Assembly (NCBI GenBank): GCA_043767025.1
Contig: JAYUHK010000054.1
Coordinates: forward strand, 1 to 25,758
Direction of reading: 5' to 3'
Origin: JAYUHK01 sp043767025
GTDB taxonomy: Bacteria > Bacteroidota > Bacteroidia > Chitinophagales > Saprospiraceae
DNA length: 25,758 nucleotides
This document shows, piece after piece, positions 1 through 9,667 of the stretch. Made by a program: the position numbers and the translations under genes. Numbering within the stretch: position 1 is the first letter of the stretch; each line of letters opens with the position of its first letter. Below the pieces are notes generated by a model. It saw only the letters and a list, made by a program, of their open reading frames with translations, searched no databases and was not told the DNA's origin.

Positions 1-1
1 T

Positions 2-85
2 TATGTACTTCAAGCCAAAAGCGATGCTTTGAAATCTGCCGTGATAGAAGGTTTAGAGCTGAAAGTAAGCAGTATTTTTGACTGA
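2..85 (+). CDS. 3' end of an unidentified gene (partial)
   Basis: The frame starting at base 2 reads through 27 codons to a TGA at 83-85 and gives a plausible C-terminus (YVLQAKSDALKSAVIEGLEL, then KVSSIFD). The other frames look less protein-like. The 5' end lies outside the window and the family is not recognisable. The repeat at 114-180 begins 28 bases after its stop. No clear terminator follows. Confidence 0.5.
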   Translation, partial: YVLQAKSDALKSAVIEGLELKVSSIFD

Positions 86-113
86 AAAAATTAGAAATAC
101 AAAATATTGTGAA

Positions 114-180
114 TAAGTTATTACACTTAAATAGATTATACTCGCATTTTGACATAAAAAATTGATTATCAACAGTTTAT
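114..180 (+). repeat. 67-bp dispersed leader element, copy A
   Basis: A 22-bp block at 114-135 matches copy B (21574-21595, opposite strand) with one mismatch. After a 26-nt less conserved spacer, a second block at 162-180 (TTGATTATCAACAGTTTAT) matches copy B at 17 of 19 positions. The spacer length is identical in both copies. The second block contains the palindrome TTGATnATCAA. It lies between the upstream gene's stop and the adhesin gene, so it may be a leader or operator element; its function is unknown. Confidence 0.55.
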
Positions 181-376
181 ACGACTAAAAGCTAAAAATT
201 AATCACTAAAAACTATTTTGTGGCAGCGTTTTTTAAGGCGTGAGCGATTTATTATTGGAAAAATATTTGTCGCAAATGTCACAAAAAAATAAATTATTCG
301 TATAATTAGTGACATATCCCAAAAAACGAATATCAGAGTTTTGCAGAACAGTAAATATAATTTTCCCAAAGATGAT

Positions 377-3300
377 ATGATGCAAAAAAATATTTTTTTA
401 CTTTATTTATTACTGGCTTTTACGGTTCGGACGGAGCTTTTCGCCCAAAATTGTTTAAGACCAACCAACATCCAAATTTCACAGATTACACCCGTTGGGG
501 CAACTATAAGTTGGCTGCCGCTCAACAATCCTATCGAAAATCAATGGGAAATGTCTGTTGGCGCGCAGGGATTTAATGTTGCCCAACCACTTTTTGATAC
601 CATTTTGACTACGCCAAGTGTCCAGCTTCAGGGATTGAACCCTGTCACAAAATATGAATTTTATGTTCGTGCCAAATGTTCGCCGACCGATTTTAGTTTG
701 TGGGCGGGACCATTCAGCTTTATTTCAGCCAGTCCAAATCCAAGTAATTGCAGCTTGAGTTTAGAAATTCCCGATTTTGTGTTCGGTAATCCTTGCAAAC
801 CGTTGGATTTTCCGATATTTGTGACAGGTATAAATACAAATAATTTAGGAATTTCTTATCGTTTGAGCGAAGTTCGCTTCATCATCAGACACACTTGGGA
901 TTCGGATTTAATACTCAACCTTTCCAACCCTTCTGGTAACACGGTAGAGTTGGTGCATCGACGTGGTTTTACGCTGGATAATTTCGGTAACCCCGATTCT
1001 ATTGATAATTGCAGGCATTTTACTGCAATAATCAGAAATCAAAGTCCGGCAGCTTGCGATGCCAAACCAATTTCAAAAGGCACTGCACCATTTATTGGTA
1101 ATTTTTTAGGCGAGCAAAATTTAGATATTCTAAATGATTTTTCCAATCCAAACGGTGCATGGAAACTTTCCATTTGTGACACCGTGAGTGGCGACAAGGG
1201 TAAATTAGAGTTTGCGCAGCTTATTTTTGAGCCAGTCTATTGTGCTGCTCCAAGCCATGTCACGTTTTCTAACGTTACCGAAAATTCTGTACAAGTGAGT
1301 TGGAACAATATCGACTCTTGCAACAATATTATCCTCGAATATGGAATTTCAGGCTTCGCGCCGGGTACTACAAATATTGCCGGAATGGGTAATATTGTGA
1401 CAATACCTTGCGGAACTCCCCAACCTTATACTCTTTCAGGGCTTTTGCCGCTCAATAAGTATGATATTTACCTTCGTAAAATCTGTACTTCGGGCAACGT
1501 CACGGCTAATTCTTGTAGGGACAGTGTCGAAACAAATTGCCCAACTAATCCAATCACCATATCAGAAACCTTTGATAATCAGTTACTTTGTACCAATAAC
1601 TGCGGCGACGCTTGCGCTATTAACGGACTTTGGACAAACATCAGTCGAGATGATTTTGATTGGATTATCGGCTCGCAAGCTACAAACACAAATCTTGATA
1701 CGGGTCCGTCGGACGATATTTCAGGGGGTGGAAAATACCTTTTACTTCAGTCAGCAGGCAGCATTTGCGGCAATAACAAGAAAGCTATTTTGCAGTCGAA
1801 TTGTTTGAAAATAAATGCGAGTAACCGTCAATGTTCGATGTCGTTTTTTTACAATATGTATGGCGTAAATGTCAATAGACTTTCTTTAGATGCTTCGCGA
1901 GACGGCGGATTGACATGGCAAAACCTATGGACTTTGGCTGGCGACCAATCGACTGTTTGGCATCGTCAATACATTGATTTACAGCAATTTAGCAGCGATA
2001 CTATCCAATTAAGGTTTGTTGGATTGGGCGGTGTCACCAATAAATCAGACATTGCATTGGACCAAATTGAGTTCTATGGAGCTACGGATTTGGGAGCTGC
2101 TCCGAATATTTATTTTGCGGACAGCGATGGAGATAATTTTGGAAATCCGAATAACTTTATCAGAACTTGTAAAACTTTTCCGCCCCAAGGTTTTGTAACA
2201 AATAATTTAGATTGTGACGATACAAATAATACAATATATCCGAATGCGCCTGAAATATTTTGTAATAAAATTGATGAAAATTGTAACGGAATGTCAGATG
2301 ATAATATTTTTCCGAACCCAATTATAATCGGCGATACCACTATTTGTCAAAATGAATTTACTTTGATGGCTGCTCAAATGCCGCCCAAAGGGAACTATTA
2401 CTGGTATGACAATACGTTGCGAATTATCCATGTCGGAAATTCGTTTCAAACACCAATACTTACTACCAGTGAAACATATTATGTTAAAGATTCTACTTCT
2501 CTCAATCCCGGCTTGCGGATTACAGAAGTAAATATATCAGAACCAGACGGCATTGAAATACAAAATATTGGAAGTGCGCAAAATTTTTCGGGTTGGGTAG
2601 TTGCGGCAAGTAACAGTATTTCTAATATAAATATTGTTCACCCTCAATTATGGAATTTGGGTATAATGTCAAGCAACCAAATTTTATTTAAAAATGATAC
2701 TTCTACAAATCCTAACCTTTTTTGGGGTGGCAACCTAATATGGAATCCCGGAGCGTCGGCAAAAGGTTGGGTATTGCTTGTCGATAATTTAGGAACTGTT
2801 CGAGATGCAATTTTTTGGGGTTGGAATGTCACACAAATAGCAAATTTCAATACAAATATCAACGGATTTTCTCTCAACGCCACGAATTTACCTTGGTCTG
2901 GTAACGGTTTTATCGCAGGAAGCTGTGGTACGGGTAAGTCTATTTCGTTGGCTACTTCGAATGAACAAAACACATTAGCAGATTATGAACCGTGCAGTAC
3001 AGCCCTAAATTCTATGGGTTTTCAGAACCCTAATTTGTCTTTGTCTTACGTCTGTCAGTCTGGTTATCAACCAATTACGGTGAGAGTGAACCAACGCCCA
3101 GTACTTTTTGTTTCCACGCCAACACCCATCTGTGAGGGAGATATTTTTAATCTAAACACGCTTTCAATAATTGACTCTAACAATACCAACGGCACTGTTT
3201 CATTTCACTCTGGTTTGCCGTGTGCTGCATCTAATCAATTAAGCTCATTGCTAATTAACCCTGTCACTAACACGATTTATTATATAAAATATATCTCCAG

Positions 3301-6300
3301 TTCAAGTTGTATAGTAGAAAAATCCGTCCAAATTATCGTCAAGCCCAAACCGCAAATAAATGTCACAAATATTACTAATTTAGTAGTTTGTAATTCGGAT
3401 TCTGTTTTACTCACTACGTCTATTCAGTCGGGCGTTGCACCTTTTAAATACCGATGGAATACTGGCGACACGAGCAATTATTTATCGGTAAAAGGAACAT
3501 CAGGCTCTGGTATCAAAACTGTATATGTGGTTGATAATCAGCAATGTAAAGATACAGCGACCGTGAATATTACAGTTCCTTCACCAATAAATGTTTCTTT
3601 GGATAGCATCAAAGGCGTTTCAACGTGCAGCGCAGCCGACGGAGCAATCTACTTATTTATTTTTGGTGGAAATCCTCCATATACTATCAATTGGTCTGGA
3701 AATACTATTTTGGGGAGTGTTTCGGGAACATACCAGTCTAATTTTCTTTCTTCAACGCTACAAAATCTGTCACAGGGAACTTATAATTTTAATGTCACAG
3801 ATTTGAATGGTTGCTCTCAATCACTGAATACAATCTCAATCAATTCTCCGACTACGGCTTTGAGGTTAGACAGCGTCACTGCTGTAAATTGTTATGGAGA
3901 AAATACAGGAAAAATCAACATTTCTGCTATCGGAATGAACCCACTGCAATCTGCATACACTTGGAGCAACGGGCAAACTACGCGTGATTCGCTATCAAAT
4001 ATACCTGCTGGAACGTACAGTGTTACCGTGTCAGATGCAAATTGTACGAATGTTTTGGGAAATATCGTAGTCACACAACCCAGTTTTTATAATATTAATC
4101 TACTCCAAATTGAGCCGCAAAAATGTAACATTTTGGGTAAAATTAGCATCTCGGTTCAAGGAGGCACACCCCCATATTCCTATCTGTGGAGCAACGGACT
4201 GCCAACTCAAAATATCAGCAATTTGTTATCCAACCAATATTCAGTGCAGGTAAAAGACCAAAAAAATTGTACTCTAAATCAATCTTTCAATGTTTTATTA
4301 GATACAAATATTTTTGTCACATTTTTGATAGATTCTGTTATTTGTAACGGAAAAAATAATGGAAAAATTACTGCCGCTGTGACTTCAGGAATTGCGCCTT
4401 TTCGTTTTCTCTGGAGCAATGGCGATACTACTAATAATATTCAAAATCTATCTGCTGGCACTTATCGTCTGACGCTCACAGATGCCGCTTTTTGTATTTA
4501 CAAGTCGCCTCCGATTGCAGTTGGGCAGCCCAATATTTTGAAAATAGATACCCTCAATTTTTCTGCCAATGCCTGTGGTCAAACCAATAACGGACGTATT
4601 GATATTGGTGTTCGCGGCGGCACTGCGCCTTATCGGTTTTTCTGGGACGATGCCGCGACTTCGGAGGATAGAAATATGCTTCCCAACGCTGCTTACAGTG
4701 TGGTAGTCAAAGACCGAAATCAGTGCGCCGATACCGCTTTTTTTAACCTTCAATCGCCTGCGCCGCCTCGTATTTTTGTAACAAATATACAGCCTCCAGC
4801 CTGTGTAGGTTCTTTGGGTGGAGTGGTGCAAACTGTGGTATCAGGGGGCGTTTCACCCTATGGATTTTTATGGTCAAATGGGACAAGCAACGCAACTTTA
4901 AACGGAGTTGATACAGGTTTATTCGCGCTGAAAGTTACCGATTTCAACGGCTGTGTGGATACTATTTCGGTACGTCTTTCTGCTCCACAGGTGATGAATA
5001 TTACCAATTTTTCTGCTACCAATGCGACTTGTTTTGGCGGTAATGATGGTAGGATTAGCTTCAATTTGACAGGTGGAATATCTCCTTTTTCATATTCTTG
5101 GAGCAATGGACAAAGTACTTTATTTCCATTTATTAACAATTTACCAACTGGAAATTATTATCTAATTACGAAAGATGCCAACGGTTGCGCTATCAAAACG
5201 CCAACTATTTTTATTAATTCTCCTCCGCCTATTAACATTTTTATAGACACGGTTATTAATAATAATTGCTTCAATGCTCAACAAGGTTCTATAAAAGTCC
5301 ATGTCACAGGAGGCGTAATTCCTTATAAATATTACTGGAATAATATTGTCACAAATAACAAAGATTTGACTAATATCTTTGCTGGTTCGTACTCACTTTT
5401 TGTGTTAGATAGTAATAATTGTGTTTCTGGGAACAATAATTTATTTCCTATCCGAGTGCTTCAACCCGATTCCATTTCGGCGAAGGTGACGGTTGTTGGT
5501 GCTGGTTGTAGTGAGATAAATCAAACTGGAACGGTCAGGTTGTCTGTTTTAGGCGGCAATCCGCCCTACAATTATGTGTGGAGCAATGGTACATTTTTGG
5601 ATAGTTTGAGTGGAATAGATGCGGGATTTTATAGCGTAACTATCTATGACTCAAAGAATTGTCAAAAAATAATTTCAAATATCGAAGTTAAAAAATCTTT
5701 TACTAAACTATTGCTCAAATCTATATCACCTAAACAGTTGAAGTGTGTTGGCGACACGAATGGAGAAATTACAGTGGAGATTGAAGGCGGTTTGAGTCCC
5801 TACCAATACAACTGGAGCGCGGGAGAAAATCATATTTCAAATTCGCTGAAAGATACGATTAAAAATTTAAGTAGTAATTTTTACAATGTCACAATTACAG
5901 ATAATAATGGATGTATTTTGACTTCACCTTTTCTGACTTTGAGCAATCCGCAACCTATTTCAATCCGTATTGACAGCATCTATCCTGTCAAGTGTAAAGG
6001 TCAGTCAAATGGTCAAATTTTTACAACTGCTCTTGGCGGCGCAGGCGGATTTTCTTTTAATTGGAGCAATGGTTCTACCCTTGAAGACCCGAACCTATTA
6101 GCAGTAGGAAATTATTTTTTGACTGTCACAGATTCTTTTAATTGTACGTTTAGTGGGCAGCAAGCAGTCGTAATTTTAGAGCCAACAGATAGTTTGCAGT
6201 ATTCTGTTTTAGTCACAAAACAGCCGACTTGTCACAATTTTCAGGACGGTCAAATTACGCTTTCTGCTTACGGAGGTTACTCTCCGTATCATATTCAATG

Positions 6301-7162
6301 GAATAATCCAGCGCTGACGGATTTATTTTCACTCAATCAGTTGGGCGCGGGGACGTATTTTGCGTCCATTATTGATTCTAAAGGATGTTCTATTAAAGTA
6401 GATACATTTAGGTTTAATAATCCGCAACCACTGTTAGTTACCAAATTTATCACTTCACTTCAGTGTCCGCTCGATTCTAACGGAAGTATTAGTCTTGCCT
6501 CCACAGGCGGTGAAATGCCTTATTATTTTCTTTGGTCCAACGGAGATACAACTAATTTTATAACAGGACTTTCCGCAGGTTTTTATGAGGTAACAATTAA
6601 AGACAGCCGAAATTGTGTCGTTAATGAAAATTTTATCCCTGTCATACAACCTGATATTTTTTCAATAAATGCTACTACAACCGATGCTAATGCTGGTCAA
6701 AACGACGGCACTGCGACACTCAATGTTACAGGCGGCACTCCGAATTATCAATATTTTTGGAGTGGCGGACAAACCAGCAACCCTGCAACTCAACTTCAAG
6801 CCGGATTTTATAATGTCACAATTATTGACAGTCAGGGTTGTCATTTTACAAAAGATAGTATAGAAATAAGGCAATCTACGAGTGCGTCAAGCCCGTCTTA
6901 TGGAATGGTCAATATACAAATCTCCCCAAATCCAAGCAATGGAATTTTTAATTTACAGATACAAAATATACAAAATATCAAAAATTGTAAAATTAAATTA
7001 AAGCTCAAAGATGTGCGTGGTGCTGTGATTTTTGAAGAAAAAATCATTGAATGTGCCGATTCGCAGGTACTCAATTTGGAATATTTATCGGCAGGAATTT
7101 ATTTTTTAGAGTTTCTGATAGATGATAAAGTGTTCGCCCAAAAATTATTTATCCAAAATTAA
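377..7162 (+). CDS. Giant secreted T9SS adhesin with SprB repeats
   Basis: A 2261-residue exported multidomain protein, probably displayed on or released from the cell surface. The ATG at 377 (or 380) is preferred over a TTG at 341 because it gives a clean signal peptide ending ...TELFA before QNC. Domains in order (approximate residues): FN3 (20-110); proprotein-convertase P domain (120-290); second FN3 (287-375); MAM-like jelly roll (394-565) ending DIALDQIEFYG; MopE-type metal-binding motif (578-642) with DSDGDNFG, DCDD and DENCNG; Ig-like segment; lamin-tail-like domain starting LRITEVN (from 712); Ig/PKD-like stretches; about 14 SprB-type repeats (1072-2160) of the form GG.sPY.y.WSNG...L.aGtY.vtv.D..gC; type A T9SS sorting domain (2179-2261) with SPNPSNGIF. 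SprB repeats are known from the gliding adhesin SprB; a role in gliding or adhesion is inference. No catalytic domain was seen. A weak promoter may lie at 266-296 (TTTG, 19 nt, TAAATTAT). Six copies of a SprB repeat carry Asn-Val-Thr or similar encoded by AATGTCACA-like DNA. Confidence 0.93.
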   Translation: MMQKNIFLLYLLLAFTVRTELFAQNCLRPTNIQISQITPVGATISWLPLNNPIENQWEMSVGAQGFNVAQPLFDTILTTPSVQLQGLNPVTKYEFYVRAKCSPTDFSLWAGPFSFISASPNPSNCSLSLEIPDFVFGNPCKPLDFPIFVTGINTNNLGISYRLSEVRFIIRHTWDSDLILNLSNPSGNTVELVHRRGFTLDNFGNPDSIDNCRHFTAIIRNQSPAACDAKPISKGTAPFIGNFLGEQNLDILNDFSNPNGAWKLSICDTVSGDKGKLEFAQLIFEPVYCAAPSHVTFSNVTENSVQVSWNNIDSCNNIILEYGISGFAPGTTNIAGMGNIVTIPCGTPQPYTLSGLLPLNKYDIYLRKICTSGNVTANSCRDSVETNCPTNPITISETFDNQLLCTNNCGDACAINGLWTNISRDDFDWIIGSQATNTNLDTGPSDDISGGGKYLLLQSAGSICGNNKKAILQSNCLKINASNRQCSMSFFYNMYGVNVNRLSLDASRDGGLTWQNLWTLAGDQSTVWHRQYIDLQQFSSDTIQLRFVGLGGVTNKSDIALDQIEFYGATDLGAAPNIYFADSDGDNFGNPNNFIRTCKTFPPQGFVTNNLDCDDTNNTIYPNAPEIFCNKIDENCNGMSDDNIFPNPIIIGDTTICQNEFTLMAAQMPPKGNYYWYDNTLRIIHVGNSFQTPILTTSETYYVKDSTSLNPGLRITEVNISEPDGIEIQNIGSAQNFSGWVVAASNSISNINIVHPQLWNLGIMSSNQILFKNDTSTNPNLFWGGNLIWNPGASAKGWVLLVDNLGTVRDAIFWGWNVTQIANFNTNINGFSLNATNLPWSGNGFIAGSCGTGKSISLATSNEQNTLADYEPCSTALNSMGFQNPNLSLSYVCQSGYQPITVRVNQRPVLFVSTPTPICEGDIFNLNTLSIIDSNNTNGTVSFHSGLPCAASNQLSSLLINPVTNTIYYIKYISSSSCIVEKSVQIIVKPKPQINVTNITNLVVCNSDSVLLTTSIQSGVAPFKYRWNTGDTSNYLSVKGTSGSGIKTVYVVDNQQCKDTATVNITVPSPINVSLDSIKGVSTCSAADGAIYLFIFGGNPPYTINWSGNTILGSVSGTYQSNFLSSTLQNLSQGTYNFNVTDLNGCSQSLNTISINSPTTALRLDSVTAVNCYGENTGKINISAIGMNPLQSAYTWSNGQTTRDSLSNIPAGTYSVTVSDANCTNVLGNIVVTQPSFYNINLLQIEPQKCNILGKISISVQGGTPPYSYLWSNGLPTQNISNLLSNQYSVQVKDQKNCTLNQSFNVLLDTNIFVTFLIDSVICNGKNNGKITAAVTSGIAPFRFLWSNGDTTNNIQNLSAGTYRLTLTDAAFCIYKSPPIAVGQPNILKIDTLNFSANACGQTNNGRIDIGVRGGTAPYRFFWDDAATSEDRNMLPNAAYSVVVKDRNQCADTAFFNLQSPAPPRIFVTNIQPPACVGSLGGVVQTVVSGGVSPYGFLWSNGTSNATLNGVDTGLFALKVTDFNGCVDTISVRLSAPQVMNITNFSATNATCFGGNDGRISFNLTGGISPFSYSWSNGQSTLFPFINNLPTGNYYLITKDANGCAIKTPTIFINSPPPINIFIDTVINNNCFNAQQGSIKVHVTGGVIPYKYYWNNIVTNNKDLTNIFAGSYSLFVLDSNNCVSGNNNLFPIRVLQPDSISAKVTVVGAGCSEINQTGTVRLSVLGGNPPYNYVWSNGTFLDSLSGIDAGFYSVTIYDSKNCQKIISNIEVKKSFTKLLLKSISPKQLKCVGDTNGEITVEIEGGLSPYQYNWSAGENHISNSLKDTIKNLSSNFYNVTITDNNGCILTSPFLTLSNPQPISIRIDSIYPVKCKGQSNGQIFTTALGGAGGFSFNWSNGSTLEDPNLLAVGNYFLTVTDSFNCTFSGQQAVVILEPTDSLQYSVLVTKQPTCHNFQDGQITLSAYGGYSPYHIQWNNPALTDLFSLNQLGAGTYFASIIDSKGCSIKVDTFRFNNPQPLLVTKFITSLQCPLDSNGSISLASTGGEMPYYFLWSNGDTTNFITGLSAGFYEVTIKDSRNCVVNENFIPVIQPDIFSINATTTDANAGQNDGTATLNVTGGTPNYQYFWSGGQTSNPATQLQAGFYNVTIIDSQGCHFTKDSIEIRQSTSASSPSYGMVNIQISPNPSNGIFNLQIQNIQNIKNCKIKLKLKDVRGAVIFEEKIIECADSQVLNLEYLSAGIYFLEFLIDDKVFAQKLFIQN

Positions 7163-7180
7163 CCTCGTTCTAAAATGACA

Positions 7181-7223
7181 AAAAAAAAGTATTCGATGTG
7201 TCACACATCGAATACTTTTTTTT
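7181..7223. terminator. Bidirectional intrinsic terminator
   Basis: A perfect 20-bp inverted repeat (7181-7200 and 7204-7223) with a 3-nt loop, TCA. It starts with eight A and ends with eight T, so it has a U-tract on either strand. It lies between the stop of the adhesin gene (7162) and the stop of the convergent peptidase gene (7242), so it can serve both. Confidence 0.93.
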
Positions 7224-7241
7224 GCATTTGCTCTTTTCAAA

Positions 7242-8426
7242 TTAAATATTGATACCTAATTTTTTAGCGATTCCGCTCGGTATCGCTTTTTTATTGACCA
7301 TTATTCCAGTTGTTTTATACTGAAAATAAGGCTTCGAGCAGTAAAAATATCCGTTCAAGTCATTACTTTCGCTGCCCCAAGAATTTTTTACCACATAATA
7401 TTTATTGCCATTTTGGTCTTTTGCCAGTCCTGTGATGTGCATTCCGTGGTCGTCTTGCGTCGTCTGATTGTCAAAAGCCTCCTGACGCATTTCGACAGTG
7501 ATGGATTTTTCTTTTCCGGGCAACAAAAAAAGTGAATCTTTCTCTGTTTGTGACATATCTTCTACTTTCTTTTCTGGTACAATCGCCAAACCGTTTTTGA
7601 AAGAAAAATATTTTTCGCTCACGTCGCTTGCCCACTCAATAGAGTAATTATTTTTCAGTGCATTGTCAGTAATTTCCTCCATTTCAGGCAGCGTCACGTT
7701 ATAAACTTCTGCACCAATCCAGTTGTCAGGAATCTCAATTACAAATTTTGAATAATACGGGTGATGTGTAAATGAAGTTATTTCAACATAATCTTCTGGA
7801 TTTATACCCAAAGTAGCTGCAAATGTTTTGGGAGTATAAGTTTTTCCATTATAATCAAATTTTTCAGGTACTTTCCCAAGATACGCGTCCAAAATGCCGT
7901 CGAGAGCAGCTTTCCAATTTTTACTGGCAGGTTTTCCACTCTCAATATTCTTAATTATTGCGTCACAAAACGCCTTAACCGTTGCCTCCAACTCGTTGTG
8001 GTCGTACTTTGTTTCACCATTCGTCAAGCCCGAATACGCTGATTGCGGCACAGCACCATATTTTTTCATCATATTGATGACATCGTGCGGCTCTCCGCCC
8101 TGCGCCATATTCACTTTGCCTTGCATACGCACATAACGCACGGCTTTTTCTTCATACGCCTTGCGCGCCACAAACATTTCTGCCAAATCAACAGGCTCTT
8201 TGCCTGCACGAATTATTTCGGATTCCAAAAAAGACTCCGACGAAAAACTCCAACAAGTCCCCGTCCGTCCTTGGTCTTTTACCGAAGTAGCTTTCACTTC
8301 GTGAATGTTTGAAAAGTGAAAATTACTGCCTTTTTTGTTCGTCTTAAAAACATCAACTTGCGCATCTGTAGCTTGCGAAAAAGACGTTAGCGCAAGGAAA
8401 GCGATAAAAATTTGGTTTGATTTCAT
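7242..8426 (-). CDS. Secreted C1 cysteine peptidase (bleomycin hydrolase/PepC type)
   Basis: A 394-residue papain-fold aminopeptidase-like protein. The start at 8426 gives the signal peptide MKSNQIFIAFLALTSFSQATDA; an upstream in-frame ATG at 8471 would add 15 residues ahead of it and is less likely. The catalytic set is visible: oxyanion Gln52 and Cys58 in SVKDQGRTGTCWSFS, His330 in DDHGMHITG and Asn348 in VKNSWG. The large insertion between Cys and His, and the DDHGMH and KNSWG forms, fit family C1B rather than classical papains. C1B members are usually cytosolic, whereas this one is exported, so degradation of peptides in the periplasm or outside the cell is likely (inference). An IS1595 element is inserted 52 bp upstream of the start, so its original promoter is probably displaced; a possible outward promoter of the IS could replace it. 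Transcription ends at the shared terminator 7181-7223. Confidence 0.9.
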   Translation of the reverse strand: MKSNQIFIAFLALTSFSQATDAQVDVFKTNKKGSNFHFSNIHEVKATSVKDQGRTGTCWSFSSESFLESEIIRAGKEPVDLAEMFVARKAYEEKAVRYVRMQGKVNMAQGGEPHDVINMMKKYGAVPQSAYSGLTNGETKYDHNELEATVKAFCDAIIKNIESGKPASKNWKAALDGILDAYLGKVPEKFDYNGKTYTPKTFAATLGINPEDYVEITSFTHHPYYSKFVIEIPDNWIGAEVYNVTLPEMEEITDNALKNNYSIEWASDVSEKYFSFKNGLAIVPEKKVEDMSQTEKDSLFLLPGKEKSITVEMRQEAFDNQTTQDDHGMHITGLAKDQNGNKYYVVKNSWGSESNDLNGYFYCSKPYFQYKTTGIMVNKKAIPSGIAKKLGINI

Positions 8427-8470
8427 TGAAATATAAGGTTTTAAATTGTTGATTATCAAATTATTATACA

Positions 8471-8478
8471 TTTAATTT
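8471..8478. repeat. Target-site duplication, left copy (TTTAATTT)
   Basis: TTTAATTT directly abuts the left end of the insertion element and is identical to 10442-10449. An 8-bp duplication is the length known for the IS1595 family. Confidence 0.85.
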
Positions 8479-8502
8479 CGGAATTATCGGTTAAAAATCG
8501 CA
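8479..8502 (+). repeat. Left terminal inverted repeat of the IS1595 element
   Basis: Begins CGGAATTATCGG and is a perfect 24-bp reverse complement of 10418-10441. Similarity stops immediately outside it. Confidence 0.92.
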
Positions 8503-8528
8503 AGTGTTTTATAGCATAATATTTGCAA

Positions 8529-8536
8529 CAAAGATA
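8529..8536 (-). promoter_or_regulatory. Possible outward promoter -7 element, IS left end
   Basis: On the minus strand this reads TATCTTTG, a perfect match to the Bacteroidota -7 consensus TAnnTTTG, pointing out of the element toward the C1 peptidase gene. No convincing -33 TTG sits at the usual 19-20 nt spacing, so this is only a candidate. Confidence 0.35.
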
Positions 8537-8547
8537 CAAAGTAAAAT

Positions 8548-9666
8548 ATGGATTTATACGAAATAATTAAAAAGTTTCCAACTGATGCAAGTGCATACGA
8601 TTTTTTTGAAAAAATTAGGTGGAAAGGTAGTATTAAGTGTGGTCATTGCAAATCTGTTAAAGTAACAGGTCGTTATGATAACTTTACATATCATTGCTCT
8701 AATTGCAGAAACAGATTTTCGGTAACGACAAATACACATTTACACAACACACGAATACCATTGACAAAATGGCTTATTGCTTTTGCCGTTGTTTCAGACG
8801 CTAAAAAAGGATTATCCGCATTGCAGTTGCAGAGAAACATAGGCGTTAGCTACGAAACGGCTTTTAATATGGCGCACAAAATTCGTGATATGATGGCGGA
8901 GGAAAAAATAGAACTGTTAGACAACGTGGTGGAAATGGACGAAAGTTTTATTGGAGGTAAGCCAAGAAAGCCAAACGTCAAAGCTCCATTAACAAAACAA
9001 GGTATTGAGTATTTGGTAAATAAGACCGCAGATGTGATAAACAAAGGTTTTGATTTGCGGAGAAAAAAAGGAAATACTGCAAAGGTAGATTTGCATACAA
9101 AAAGAGGACGTGGTAGTCAAAAGCAGATACCAGTCGCAGGCATCGTGCAACGGGACGGAGCTGTTATGGCGCAAGTAATGACTTCGCTTGGTGCAAAAAA
9201 ATTAGAAAAATTAGTACAGGATAATGTAGATAAAGCAAAATCGTTGCTTATAACCGACCAATACAAAGGTTATAACGGAATGAAGAAGATTATTGAACAC
9301 ATAAAAATAGACCATAGCAAACTGTACTCATACAATGGCGTAAATACCAATACAATAGAAAGTTTTTGGGCAATCGTGGAGCGTGGTATTATGGGGCAAT
9401 ATCATCATGTGACTTTGAAGTATTTGCCTAAATATGTAGTGGAGTTTTGTTTTAAATACAACAATCGAAATTATGATGATATGTTTGATACGCTTGTAAA
9501 GGTAGCAATGAATGTCAAAATACCAAAAGCAATTATTCACGACCCAAGCAAACCAAGACCAATAAAAACGCCAAAAATAAAGACAAATTTAGGAGCTAAA
9601 AAGCCTAAAAATATAAGCAATATTGCACAAAAACGTCCAAAGGACACTAATAATTTACCTTTTTGA
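8548..9666 (+). CDS. IS1595-family (ISXO2-like) transposase
   Basis: A 372-residue DDE-type transposase. The N-terminus holds a zinc ribbon with Cys31, Cys34, Cys50 and Cys53 (CGHC...CSNC), followed by a helical DNA-binding stretch. The ISXO2-like catalytic domain has Asp131 in VVEMDESFIGG, Asp237 in LLITDQYKGY and Glu271 in NTNTIESFWAIVERG, then the conserved YVVEFCFKYNNR segment. A basic C-terminal tail of about 45 residues rich in Lys and Pro extends beyond the usual domain end. The frame is intact and lies inside matching inverted repeats. A near-consensus -7 element, AATATTTG, precedes it. The next gene starts two bases after its stop, so translation may be coupled. Confidence 0.95.
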   Translation: MDLYEIIKKFPTDASAYDFFEKIRWKGSIKCGHCKSVKVTGRYDNFTYHCSNCRNRFSVTTNTHLHNTRIPLTKWLIAFAVVSDAKKGLSALQLQRNIGVSYETAFNMAHKIRDMMAEEKIELLDNVVEMDESFIGGKPRKPNVKAPLTKQGIEYLVNKTADVINKGFDLRRKKGNTAKVDLHTKRGRGSQKQIPVAGIVQRDGAVMAQVMTSLGAKKLEKLVQDNVDKAKSLLITDQYKGYNGMKKIIEHIKIDHSKLYSYNGVNTNTIESFWAIVERGIMGQYHHVTLKYLPKYVVEFCFKYNNRNYDDMFDTLVKVAMNVKIPKAIIHDPSKPRPIKTPKIKTNLGAKKPKNISNIAQKRPKDTNNLPF

Positions 9667-9667
9667 T

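Noticed and set aside
341..376. TTG at 341 as the start of the adhesin gene
   Set aside because: It adds 12 polar residues before the signal peptide; the ATG at 377 or 380 gives a normal one.
3590..6860. SprB region as a DNA tandem repeat
   Set aside because: The repeats are conserved in protein but diverged in DNA, so no exact tandem array exists.
8427..8471. Upstream ATG at 8471 for the C1 peptidase
   Set aside because: The 15 extra residues precede a complete signal peptide, and the codon lies at the IS target duplication.
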